DNA of 64,000 nucleotides, taken from positions 3,454,501 to 3,518,500 of the forward strand of contig NZ_JBBPBZ010000002.1 of NCBI RefSeq assembly GCF_038070105.1. The letters run 5' to 3'. Made by a program: the position numbers and the translations under genes. Below are positions 37,014 through 45,300 of the stretch, piece by piece (the stretch's first letter is position 1; the number at the start of each line of letters is the position of its first letter). This stretch comes from Methylocystis sp. IM3 (lineage in GTDB: Bacteria > Pseudomonadota > Alphaproteobacteria > Rhizobiales > Beijerinckiaceae). The notes below the pieces were generated by a model that made no database searches, was not told the DNA's origin, and worked only from the letters and a program-made list of their open reading frames with translations.

Positions 37014-37439
37014 ATGAGCGAAAGTTGGCAATATCAGATCCGTTTCAGGCTCACCGAGCAACAGGCGGAAGCCGCCCGAAACGACCCCGACGATCCGGCT
37101 TTCAAGACCGTCGCCGCGATCCTCGCCCCCCACGACGCGACGATCAGAAGCCAATATGACGCTTTCGCGGGCTATGTCGCGGAAGCCGAACGCAACGGGG
37201 TCGAGCAGTATCCGCTTTACAAATGGACCAAGGCGACGATCGAGGATCCCGCCAAGAAAAGAAAACACCTGGCCTCCTTCACGGTGATCGTCGGCGGCTC
37301 GGAAATCTACGACAAGGCGACCGCGGACGCGATCGAGGCGGGATTGCGGCCGCTCGTCGAACAAGGCCTGATCGCCGGCCTCACGCGGCACGACACCAAT
37401 CCCGCGAACAATCCGCAAATGCCCGCGCAATATCGTTGA
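37014..37439 (+). CDS. Hypothetical protein
   Basis: A 141-residue soluble protein, unrecognised. It begins SESWQYQIRFRLTEQQAEAARND and has FTVIVGGSEIYDKATADAIEAGLRPLVEQG in the middle, suggesting a small alpha/beta fold. I chose the ATG at 37014 because GGGGAAAGG precedes it at 4-5 nt; the ATG at 37002 lies upstream of that ribosome site. It converges on the next gene across a shared hairpin. Confidence 0.65.
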   Translation: MSESWQYQIRFRLTEQQAEAARNDPDDPAFKTVAAILAPHDATIRSQYDAFAGYVAEAERNGVEQYPLYKWTKATIEDPAKKRKHLASFTVIVGGSEIYDKATADAIEAGLRPLVEQGLIAGLTRHDTNPANNPQMPAQYR

Positions 37440-37449
37440 CGAAGAGCCT

Positions 37450-37470
37450 TCCCGCCGCCGGCGGGCGGGA
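37450..37470. terminator. Bidirectional hairpin between convergent genes
   Basis: TCCCGCC pairs with GGCGGGA around a GC-rich loop, in the 36-nt gap between two convergent stop codons (37439 and 37476). It can serve both strands. No T-run is evident. Confidence 0.5.
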
Positions 37471-37475
37471 GGCCC

Positions 37476-38453
37476 TCAGCTTCCGAGCGCGACGTCGCCC
37501 CAACGAAAAAAAGACGAAATGACCCGGATGACGACGCCGAGAAGCCCGGAGCCGCCATAGAGATTTGTCTTGTTGAGTTGCGTATAGACGAACGCCGGCC
37601 GGTCCGAGTCGTTCACGAGTTCGCAGAGGAAAAATCCCTCGCGCGCCTTTATGGAGTTGAACAGGATTTTCGCGGAAGCGCCAAAATCTCGCGCTTTTTG
37701 AGCTTTGATCGTGCGCGCTGGAGCTTCGCCCGGCCGGGATCTCTCCCCTTCGTCGGCCGCTGCTTCATTCGGCTGTCGCTCCAACGCATCCTCGCCGGCG
37801 CGATCCGTCGGCTGCAATGCGCATGATACATTTTCGGTCACCGCGATGACGTTGCCAAGGGCGATATGGCGTCTCTCGCCCGGTTCGAGTTTCTCGCTCC
37901 AGACCATCGTTCGGCCCGAGACGCAGAGGATCGAATTATGTGAGTCCGGATCTTGCGGCCGCGCCCGATAGACATAGGGCGCGCGCGCCCAGCTCATGAT
38001 CGAGGGATCGCAAAATTGCGACCTGATTTCCACGTCGGACGACGAACACAAATAAGCGGGCTGGAGGAAGAGCAGCGGCGGCGCGCCCTCTCTGGCGAGA
38101 TCGGACAGGTTGATTTTTTCCAGGACGTTCCCATCGCCCGCCGTCAGCAGCACTTCCCTTTGTCCGCCGATCGTCCTGATGATATTGAACTTGACGTCGC
38201 CGCCGCCCCAGAGAACGCGACTGATGAAATTCAGTTCCGCGGCAAACCCGGAACGGCGCGGGATGGGATGGGGGCTCTTGTGGAGAATGTTCCCTGTCCC
38301 TGCCCACCTGCTGACCGAACGGCCCGGCCGATCGAAGATCGAGGCGTCCGGCCCTATCGTGACGATTACGCCCTGACGACCCTCCAGAACATGGAAGTCC
38401 GCCTTCCCTTCCTCGAGGGAAAGGCGCGTCATGTTGAAGAATGGGTGACGCAT
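37476..38453 (-). CDS. Hypothetical protein, possibly AIM24-like
   Basis: A 325-residue beta-rich protein. Repeated strand motifs such as VLEGRQGVIVTIGPDASIFD, LLFLQPAYLCSSSDVEIRSQF and FLCELVNDSDRPAFVYTQLN fit the TRAP-like fold of AIM24 proteins, but I am not sure of the match. A charged, Glu/Arg-rich insertion lies at about 245-275. The last 25 residues form a hydrophobic tail (YGGSGLLGVVIRVISSFF), which could anchor it to a membrane. The ATG at 38453 is preferred over upstream starts in Arg-rich sequence. Confidence 0.5.
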   Translation of the reverse strand: MRHPFFNMTRLSLEEGKADFHVLEGRQGVIVTIGPDASIFDRPGRSVSRWAGTGNILHKSPHPIPRRSGFAAELNFISRVLWGGGDVKFNIIRTIGGQREVLLTAGDGNVLEKINLSDLAREGAPPLLFLQPAYLCSSSDVEIRSQFCDPSIMSWARAPYVYRARPQDPDSHNSILCVSGRTMVWSEKLEPGERRHIALGNVIAVTENVSCALQPTDRAGEDALERQPNEAAADEGERSRPGEAPARTIKAQKARDFGASAKILFNSIKAREGFFLCELVNDSDRPAFVYTQLNKTNLYGGSGLLGVVIRVISSFFRWGDVALGS

Positions 38454-38530
38454 CGTTTTCGGTCCCGTGATTTTGCGGCGAGGCGACGAAGCTCCACATT
38501 GCGAATGATTCGCATTTTCGCGCAATAGAG

Positions 38531-38556
38531 ACAAAGGAAGCGAACAAAGGAAGCGA
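38531..38556 (+). repeat. Duplicated 13-nt unit carrying two ribosome sites
   Basis: ACAAAGGAAGCGA occurs twice in direct succession just upstream of a TTG start at 38562. Each copy contains AAGGAAG. The second copy is 8 nt from the start codon. The duplication may increase initiation on the weak TTG. Confidence 0.6.
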
Positions 38557-38561
38557 ACGCC

Positions 38562-39203
38562 TTGGAATCCTGTTTGGTCTGGAGCGTGGTCGCGCTGCTC
38601 TCCTGTGGCCTTTGGGCGATGATTCTGACAGACGGGTCGGTGCGAAGAGCGGTTCACCTGTCTCTGGCGCGCCGCATCGGCGGCGTCTTTTCTCCAGAAA
38701 TCATCGTTGTCGGCGACAGCCTCGCAGCCTCCTGCCGCTGGACGCGGCTTGCGGGCCGCCCCTTCGGCGTTCTGAACCTTGCGGCAGGCGGCGCGACGCT
38801 CAAGGAAATCGCCGGCCAGATTTACAGCGCGCGCGGGATCGAGGCTTCTTTTCTGCTCATCAACGGCGGTCTGAACGATCTCCTGTTCGACGCCGCGCAG
38901 ACCGACCGTTTAGAGGAGGATTTCGTCGCGCTGACGCGGCGGATCGACAATGGCGTTACTGTCGCCGTCACGCTCATGCCCTTTGTCGACGACGTCGCGA
39001 AGGCGCAGCGCATCCAGGCGGCGAACACGGCGCTGTCCTGCCTCTGTCGCCAGCGCGGATATCTCACTGTGGATCTCAATCCGTCGATTTCCGCCAATGG
39101 CGTGCGCCGTCCCGATATGACGACCGACGGCCTGCATTTCACGCGCGCCGCCGATGCAATATGGGTCGGCGCCGTCCAGAGCGCGATCAGCGAACGTCGC
39201 TAG
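38562..39203 (+). CDS. SGNH/GDSL hydrolase with N-terminal membrane anchor
   Basis: A 213-residue protein. Residues 5-22 (LVWSVVALLSCGLWAMIL) form a membrane segment or signal. The SGNH blocks are VVGDSLAAS (Ser nucleophile), AAGGATL (Gly), NGGLNDLL (Asn) and DGLHFT (Asp/His). Members are esterases or acyl hydrolases on glycans and lipids. The TTG start is chosen for its duplicated AAGGAAG sites; no ATG lies near. Its stop overlaps that of the convergent L,D-transpeptidase through the bases CTAG. Confidence 0.75.
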   Translation: MESCLVWSVVALLSCGLWAMILTDGSVRRAVHLSLARRIGGVFSPEIIVVGDSLAASCRWTRLAGRPFGVLNLAAGGATLKEIAGQIYSARGIEASFLLINGGLNDLLFDAAQTDRLEEDFVALTRRIDNGVTVAVTLMPFVDDVAKAQRIQAANTALSCLCRQRGYLTVDLNPSISANGVRRPDMTTDGLHFTRAADAIWVGAVQSAISERR

Positions 39204-40849
39204 CGCAGTTTCACGGTGATGTCGGTGCCGACGTTTCCGGTTTCGCCGCTCAATGGCAGATCGGAAACGATGATCGACGCTCCGAGCCAGAGACGTTCCG
39301 CGATACGGTCACGAATATCCTGTGGCAACTCGACCCGCTCGAGCGCCTCGGCCGGCCCCGAGGCTGGCCCCTGCGCCGAGGTTCCGGAGTCGATGTCCAC
39401 GGCTCTCCGGCTTTTGCGCTCGCTTCGCGCCTCTGGCGCCTGCGGCGGCAGCGATACGACCGACCATTGCAGCGCCGTACCGTCGCCAGTGGCGGCTGTC
39501 GCGATATAGACATGCGATCCAAGAGGCGCTTCCGGATCGCGCAGGCTCACTGGCGCGTCGAAAAGCGGCGCCAGCCCCTGGCGCACGTAAATCCGGCGGT
39601 CTTTCCGACTGATCAGGACCGACACCGGCATCGTGCGGCGACGCGCTTGCGTCTCCGCGATCGCCGCGGATTGCGACGCGGCGGTCGCGTCGCTCAACCG
39701 CTTGAGGGCGTCGGTCAACTGAGCGTCCCTGGCGGCGAATGCGCCTTTCGCCGCCTCGAGCCTCGCTGAGGCGTCCGCCAGCGCGGCCTGGGCGGCGTCC
39801 TTCGCGGCTTCGGCCTTCTCATAGGTCGCGGCGGCGGCCTCCGCCTTGCCGACCCGCACGCCGTCGACCGCGCCGGAGCGCGCTGTGACGAGGAGCGACG
39901 CGTCCCTGCTTGCCCGCGCGGCCTCAAGGAACGCCGTCGCTTTTTCGGCTCTCGACAGAGCTGACGCATTCATTGCTTCGGCGGCGTCACGTTCCTTGGC
40001 GGCCTGCGCGGCTTCCGCCTTGGAAGAAACGACGTCCGCCGCGGCCTCCTTGGTGCGTTTCGCGGCCGCCGCGGCCTCCGTCACGGCCTTCGCTCGGAGT
40101 TGCTCTGCATATTGAGCCGGATTGAGGCGCGGCTCCGCCGCAAGCGGCCCGGAGGTTTTCGTGGCGTCCGTGGTCTCGGCAGGCCCCGGCGCGACCATCT
40201 TCGGCGTCGGCAGCGCGGGATGGACAAAATCCACCGGGCCCGTCTCGCGCGGCGAGATGATGACGCGCTCGCCGATTTTGGTCATGCCCCAAAGCCTGGC
40301 CGCAAATTGCGCCGGAAGCCTGATGCAGCCATGCGAGGCGGGATGTCCCGGCACCACGCCGACATGCATGGCGATGCCCGACCATGTGACCCTTTGCATC
40401 AAGGGCATTGGCGCGCCGGAGTATATGTTCGAGCGATGGTAGCGTTCGCGGCCGATGATGGTGAAGACGCCCCTTGGCGTGGGATGGCCGGCGATTCCCG
40501 TCGAAACCATCGAACGCGCCACCAGGCCGGCGTGGTTGTAAATCGAGACCTGCTGATCCGCGATCGAGACAATGAGAAAGAGGGGTGGTTCGGGAGTGAC
40601 GGCCCCCGCAGCGTTGCCTGGGTTCGGCAGCGGGGCGTCGGCGGCTTTCGCCTTTCGGTGAATGCGATCCTTATTGCTCCTGTGACGCCGATGCCGCGCC
40701 ATTCGCGGCGCCGCAGCTTCGCCGTCGAAAAACGGAAATGCTCCCTGAGCAGAGGCCGGCCCGGCGCTCAGATCGCTAATGAAAACGCTTGCGGCAAGGC
40801 TTGCGAAGGCAAAAATATGGCGGTTGCGCCGCCATCCGCGTAAATTCAT
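39200..40849 (-). CDS. L,D-transpeptidase with coiled-coil and degenerate second domain
   Basis: A 549-residue exported protein. A signal peptide covers residues 1-35, then a basic linker. The YkuD domain spans about 90-215 and contains MHVGVVPGHPASHGCIRLP with catalytic Cys175. Residues 240-385 are an Ala/Glu/Lys/Arg-rich coiled coil. Residues 405-470 (VLISRKDRRIYVRQGL, APLGSHVYIA) look like another YkuD start without the Cys motif. It crosslinks peptidoglycan stem peptides or attaches proteins to them in the periplasm. The coiled coil is unusual in a plain Ldt and may span the periplasm. Confidence 0.88.
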   Translation of the reverse strand: MNLRGWRRNRHIFAFASLAASVFISDLSAGPASAQGAFPFFDGEAAAPRMARHRRHRSNKDRIHRKAKAADAPLPNPGNAAGAVTPEPPLFLIVSIADQQVSIYNHAGLVARSMVSTGIAGHPTPRGVFTIIGRERYHRSNIYSGAPMPLMQRVTWSGIAMHVGVVPGHPASHGCIRLPAQFAARLWGMTKIGERVIISPRETGPVDFVHPALPTPKMVAPGPAETTDATKTSGPLAAEPRLNPAQYAEQLRAKAVTEAAAAAKRTKEAAADVVSSKAEAAQAAKERDAAEAMNASALSRAEKATAFLEAARASRDASLLVTARSGAVDGVRVGKAEAAAATYEKAEAAKDAAQAALADASARLEAAKGAFAARDAQLTDALKRLSDATAASQSAAIAETQARRRTMPVSVLISRKDRRIYVRQGLAPLFDAPVSLRDPEAPLGSHVYIATAATGDGTALQWSVVSLPPQAPEARSERKSRRAVDIDSGTSAQGPASGPAEALERVELPQDIRDRIAERLWLGASIIVSDLPLSGETGNVGTDITVKLR

Positions 40850-41018
40850 CTGACGCCCCCGAAGTTGAAAACAGGGCAGAGCTGACCGTCAACGATCAAC
40901 CTTTCCGGCTCGTTAACGACGTTCGCAGCCCGACGAAGGCGCAGCTTCAGAGGCGCCGCGCCGTCGACCCTCTCAGAAATCTTTGTCCTGAAGTTGACCG
41001 GGCGTCAGGCGCGACGAC

Positions 41019-42260
41019 TCAGGCGGCGCTCGGCGGGGGAGTCGTCTCGACAAGCTGCGTCACGACATCCTCGACGCGATCCAGCGCCAGATCGAGATCC
41101 TCGCGCGAGATGGTGAGGGGCGGGGCCAGCCGGACAACCGTCCCATGCGTCGCCGTCGAGAGCACGCCTTTTTCGAGGAGGCGCAGGCAGGCCTCGCGCG
41201 CGCTCGCAAAACGCGGATCGATTTCGGCGCCGGCCCAAAGGCCGCACCCGCGCACCGCGCGCAGCGCCGGCGCGCGCATGGCGCGCAGCCGCTCGAGCAT
41301 ATGCGCGCCGAGCACGCGGCTCCTCTCGATCAGTCCTTCGTCGCGCAGCACGTGAAGCGCCTCGAGCGCAACGGCGGCCGCGAGTGGATTGCCGCCGAAG
41401 GTCGAGCCGTGCGAGCCCGGCGTCAAAACATCCATCACCTCGCGCCGCGCGACGAAGGCCGAGACGGGCAAAACCCCGCCGCCCAGCGCCTTGCCGAGCA
41501 TGACGCCGTCGGGGCGGATATTCTCATGCTGGAAGGCGAACCAGGCGCCCGTGCGTCCAAGGCCCGACTGGATTTCATCGACGAGCAGCAGAAGTCCACG
41601 CGCGTCGCAGAGCCTGCGCAGCCCTGCGAGCCAGCCCGCGGGCGGCACGATGATGCCCGCTTCGCCCTGGATCGGTTCGACGAGAACCGCGACCGTATCT
41701 TTGGTCAGCGCCGCCTCCATCGCGGCGAGATCTCCGAAGCGCGCCGCGCGGAAGCCCGGCGTGAAGGGACCGAAGCCGTCGCGATAGTCGGGCTCGGATG
41801 AGAAGCTGATGATCGTCGTCGTGCGGCCGTGAAAATTCCCCTCGGCGACGACGATCTCGGGATTGGCCACGCCCTTGACGCGACGCCCCCAGCGCCGCGC
41901 GGCCTTGATGGCCGTCTCGACGGCTTCGGCGCCGCTGTTCATCGGCAGCGCGACATCCAATCCGGTGAGCGCGCAGAGCGCGTCGAGAAGAGGCGCGAGA
42001 CGGTCGTTGTAATAGGCGCGCGACGGCACGGCGAGGCGGCTGGCCTGCTCCGTCAGTCGCGCAATGATGCGCGGATGCGCATGGCCGACGCTGACCGCCG
42101 AATAGGCGCTCATCATGTCGATGTAGCGCCGCCCTTCCATATCCCACAGATAGGCGCCCTGTCCTCGCGTCAGGACGACGGGCAGAGGATCGTAGTTGCG
42201 CGCACAATGCGGAGTATCGAAGCTTGGGGGAGTGTCGAAGCTTGCGTTCATGGCCGTCAT
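41019..42260 (-). CDS. Class III aminotransferase (ornithine or lysine omega-aminotransferase)
   Basis: A 413-residue PLP enzyme. PMNSGAEAVETAIKAARRWG is the phosphate region, NFHGRTTTIISFS follows, LLLVDEIQSGLGRTG carries the PLP-ring Asp and GVMLGKALGGG the Schiff-base Lys. Sequence blocks are of the ornithine-oxo-acid aminotransferase (RocD) type. The divergent neighbours act on aminoadipate semialdehyde and 2-oxoadipate, so a lysine 6-aminotransferase role is equally plausible. Two starts, 42260 and 42251, are possible. The 97-nt gap to the dehydrogenase should hold both promoters. Confidence 0.85.
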   Translation of the reverse strand: MTAMNASFDTPPSFDTPHCARNYDPLPVVLTRGQGAYLWDMEGRRYIDMMSAYSAVSVGHAHPRIIARLTEQASRLAVPSRAYYNDRLAPLLDALCALTGLDVALPMNSGAEAVETAIKAARRWGRRVKGVANPEIVVAEGNFHGRTTTIISFSSEPDYRDGFGPFTPGFRAARFGDLAAMEAALTKDTVAVLVEPIQGEAGIIVPPAGWLAGLRRLCDARGLLLLVDEIQSGLGRTGAWFAFQHENIRPDGVMLGKALGGGVLPVSAFVARREVMDVLTPGSHGSTFGGNPLAAAVALEALHVLRDEGLIERSRVLGAHMLERLRAMRAPALRAVRGCGLWAGAEIDPRFASAREACLRLLEKGVLSTATHGTVVRLAPPLTISREDLDLALDRVEDVVTQLVETTPPPSAA

Positions 42261-42357
42261 GCGTTCGAGGCGCCATCTGCAACGCGCGCAGACGCGCCAT
42301 AAATAACTAGTCCAGGCGCGTGGCGGCGCCAGCGGTTGACGGGAATGGAGAGGTCTG

Positions 42358-43908
42358 ATGGCGGCTACCGGCGACATCGCGCAGGAGACGCGCGAACTTC
42401 TCTGCGGACTGGGAGTCGATCGCGAACGCTTTCTCGGAGGCGCGCTCGACGCCCATTCGCCGATCACCGGCGGCGCCATCGGATGGACAAGGGCCGATGA
42501 CGAAACAACGACGCGGGCCGCGATCGGACGCGCGGACGCAGCCTTTCTCGACTGGCGGAAAACGCCTGCGCCCCGGCGTGGCGAGCTTGTTCGTCTCTTT
42601 TCAGAGGAATTGCGCCGCGCCAAGCGCGCGCTCGCCGCTCTCATCACGATCGAAGCGGGAAAGATCGTATCCGAGAGCCTCGGCGAAGTTCAGGAGATGA
42701 TCGACATCTGCGACTTCGCCGTCGGCCTTTCTCGCCAGCTTCACGGCCTGACCATGGCGACGGAGCGCCCCGGCCACCGCATGATGGAGACCTGGCACCC
42801 GCTCGGGGTCGCGGGGATCGTGACGAGCTTCAACTTTCCGGTCGCCGTATGGGCCTGGAACGCCGCAATTGCGCTCGTCTGCGGCAATTCGCTCGTTTGG
42901 AAACCATCGGAGAAGACGCCGCTTACGGCGCTTGCGACGCAGGCGTTGTTCGAGCGCGCGGCGGCGCGTTTCGGATCGGCGCCCGAGGGCCTCTCCGCCG
43001 TCGTTCTCGGCGGCCGCGACATTGGCGGCGTCCTTGCCGACGATACGCGCGTGCGGCTCGTCTCCGCCACGGGATCGACCGCCATGGGCGAGGCGATGGC
43101 GCCGCGTCTGGCGCGACGCTTCGCGCGAATGATTCTGGAGCTCGGCGGGAACAACGCCGCCATCGTCTGCCCCTCGGCCTCGCTCGATCTCGCGCTGCGC
43201 GCCATCGCCTTCGCCGCCATGGGGACGGCAGGCCAACGCTGCACGACGCTGCGACGCCTCTTCGTGCATGAAGCCGTTTACGATGCGCTGATCAGCCGAC
43301 TGCGCGCGGCTTTTGCGTCGGTTCCGGTCGGAGACCCGAGGGAGGAGGGAACGCTCGTCGGGCCGCTCATCGACGCCGGCGCCTATCGCGCCATGAGCCT
43401 TGCGCTCGACGAGTCGCGCGCGGCGGGCGGGATCGTCATGGGCGGCGAACGGGCGCTCTCCGAACGCTTTCCCGGCGCGTTCTATGCGAGGCCGGCTCTC
43501 GTCGAAATCCCTCAGCAGACGGCGGTGATGAAGCGGGAAACCTTCGCGCCGATTTTATACGTGATGAAGTATGATGATCTCGACGACGCCATCCGCCTGC
43601 AAAACGACGTCGCGCAGGGGCTTTCCTCGTCGATCTTCACCAACGACATCCGCGAGGCCGAACTGTTCCTTTCGGCGGAAGGCTCCGACTGCGGCATCGC
43701 CAATGTCAATATCGGGCCGTCGGGCGCCGAGATCGGCGGAGCCTTCGGCGGCGAGAAGGCGAGCGGCGGCGGCCGCGAGGCCGGCTCGGATTGCTGGAAG
43801 GCCTATATGCGACGCGCCACCAACACCATCAACTATTCCGGCGCGCTGCCGCTGGCGCAGGGCGTCGCCTTCGATGTGCCGACCTCGACAGGAGCGACGC
43901 GCCGATGA
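42358..43908 (+). CDS. amaB: ALDH7-type aldehyde dehydrogenase (aminoadipate semialdehyde dehydrogenase)
   Basis: A 516-residue NAD(P)-dependent aldehyde dehydrogenase. FAVGLSRQLHGLTMATERPG and METWHPLGVAGIVTSFNFPVAVWAWN mark the ALDH7 (antiquitin/AmaB) subgroup. The general base Glu lies in LELGGNNAAIV and the nucleophilic Cys in GTAGQRCTTLRRL. It oxidises alpha-aminoadipate semialdehyde (piperideine-6-carboxylate) to 2-aminoadipate in lysine degradation. It overlaps the HglS gene as ATGA, so they are translationally coupled. The symbol follows the Pseudomonas enzyme. Confidence 0.88.
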   Translation: MAATGDIAQETRELLCGLGVDRERFLGGALDAHSPITGGAIGWTRADDETTTRAAIGRADAAFLDWRKTPAPRRGELVRLFSEELRRAKRALAALITIEAGKIVSESLGEVQEMIDICDFAVGLSRQLHGLTMATERPGHRMMETWHPLGVAGIVTSFNFPVAVWAWNAAIALVCGNSLVWKPSEKTPLTALATQALFERAAARFGSAPEGLSAVVLGGRDIGGVLADDTRVRLVSATGSTAMGEAMAPRLARRFARMILELGGNNAAIVCPSASLDLALRAIAFAAMGTAGQRCTTLRRLFVHEAVYDALISRLRAAFASVPVGDPREEGTLVGPLIDAGAYRAMSLALDESRAAGGIVMGGERALSERFPGAFYARPALVEIPQQTAVMKRETFAPILYVMKYDDLDDAIRLQNDVAQGLSSSIFTNDIREAELFLSAEGSDCGIANVNIGPSGAEIGGAFGGEKASGGGREAGSDCWKAYMRRATNTINYSGALPLAQGVAFDVPTSTGATRR

Positions 43909-45281
43909 AGAGGTCCGAGCCTTCAACCGACGCGCTGCGCGCAAAATTAGCGCGGGCGCTCTCCGACATGTACGAGACGGAAATGCCGAGGTACCGCGAG
44001 ATGGGCGATCTCGTGCGTCTCGTCAATAAGACCGCGCTCGGCGCCGATACTGTAACCGCACCCGCCGAACTCGATATCGTACAGCATGGCGCAATCCGCG
44101 TCGGAACCGCGCGAGAGCTCGATGACATGCGCCGCCTCTTCGCCGTCATGGGCATGTTTCCGGTCGGCTATTACAATCTGGTGCCTTCCGGCATTCCCGT
44201 GCATTCGACGGCTTTCCGGCCGATCGACCGCGACGCCCTGCGGCGCAATCCGTTTCGCGTTTTCACCTCTCTCCTGCGCCTCGATCTGATCCACGACGCG
44301 GAGCTTCGAGACGCGGCCGCGGCCGTCATGCACCGCCGCGACATTCTCACGCCCCGCTGCCGCGTCCTGCTGGAGGCGTGCGAGCGCGACGGCGGCCTCG
44401 ACGATGCGCATGCGGACGACTTCGTTTCACAGGCGCTCGAGACGTTCCGCTGGCGCGGCGCCGCGACGACGACGGCGCGTTTCTACGAGCGACTGCGCGC
44501 GGCGCATCCGCTGCTCGCGGACATCGTCTGTTTCAAGGGGCCGCATCTCAACCATCTCACCCTGCGCACGCTCGACATCGACGCCGCACAGCGCGCCATG
44601 TCTCAAGCAGGACTGGACCCGAAGCCCACCGTCGAAGGTCCGCCGGGAAGACGCTGCCCCATTCTTCTGCGCCAGACGAGCTTCCGGGCTCAGGCCGAGC
44701 CCGTTGCGTTCGAAGGCGGCGATGGCGCGACTGTTTTGCACATGGCGCGCTTTGGAGAGATCGAACAGCGTGGGGCCGCGCTCACCGAGCCGGGCCGCGC
44801 CTTGTACGATCGCCTGCTCTCGCAAGTCCATGCTCAGGCGCCTGCGCCATCCGGCCCGGAAGCTGCGGCCGTCTTCGAGCAAACCCTCGCGCGCGTCTTC
44901 GCGGCCTTCCCGGACGACAGCGACGCGCTGAGACGGGAGAAGCTCGCCTTCTTCGAATTCTCCGCCGTGGAGGGCGCCCGCGCCGACGGCCGGTCGATCG
45001 AGGAGCTGCTCGCGGCTGGCGTTCTGAAGGCGGCGCCGATCGTCTATGATGATTTTCTCCCCGTCAGCGCGGCGGGCATTTTCCGCTCCAACCTCGCGGG
45101 ATCGCAGAGCGGCCTTGCAGCGCAAAACGACGACCGCGACGGCTTCGAGACAGCCTTGGGGACGCCGATCATCGACGCGCAGGCGCTTTATCAGGCGGCC
45201 GAGGAAGCTTCACTCGAGCGGGCGTTGGCGGCGCTCGGCCTAAATGAAGCGGACGGCGCTCACTCTGATCTCCCCACATGA
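43905..45281 (+). CDS. hglS: 2-oxoadipate dioxygenase/decarboxylase (D-2-hydroxyglutarate synthase)
   Basis: A 458-residue DUF1338/YdcJ-family enzyme. The metal ligands of characterised Pseudomonas putida HglS (His70, His226, Glu294) are present at a constant offset of nine: His61 in HGAIR, His217 in HLNHL and Glu285 in FGEIEQRG; the substrate Arg74 becomes Arg65. It converts 2-oxoadipate to D-2-hydroxyglutarate with loss of CO2. The ATG at 43905 overlaps the amaB stop. This and its neighbour make the lower half of a pipecolate/aminoadipate lysine route. It converges on the polyketide synthase gene with a 19-nt gap. Confidence 0.9.
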   Translation: MKRSEPSTDALRAKLARALSDMYETEMPRYREMGDLVRLVNKTALGADTVTAPAELDIVQHGAIRVGTARELDDMRRLFAVMGMFPVGYYNLVPSGIPVHSTAFRPIDRDALRRNPFRVFTSLLRLDLIHDAELRDAAAAVMHRRDILTPRCRVLLEACERDGGLDDAHADDFVSQALETFRWRGAATTTARFYERLRAAHPLLADIVCFKGPHLNHLTLRTLDIDAAQRAMSQAGLDPKPTVEGPPGRRCPILLRQTSFRAQAEPVAFEGGDGATVLHMARFGEIEQRGAALTEPGRALYDRLLSQVHAQAPAPSGPEAAAVFEQTLARVFAAFPDDSDALRREKLAFFEFSAVEGARADGRSIEELLAAGVLKAAPIVYDDFLPVSAAGIFRSNLAGSQSGLAAQNDDRDGFETALGTPIIDAQALYQAAEEASLERALAALGLNEADGAHSDLPT

Positions 45282-45300
45282 TCGCTGGCGAACCGGCGCG

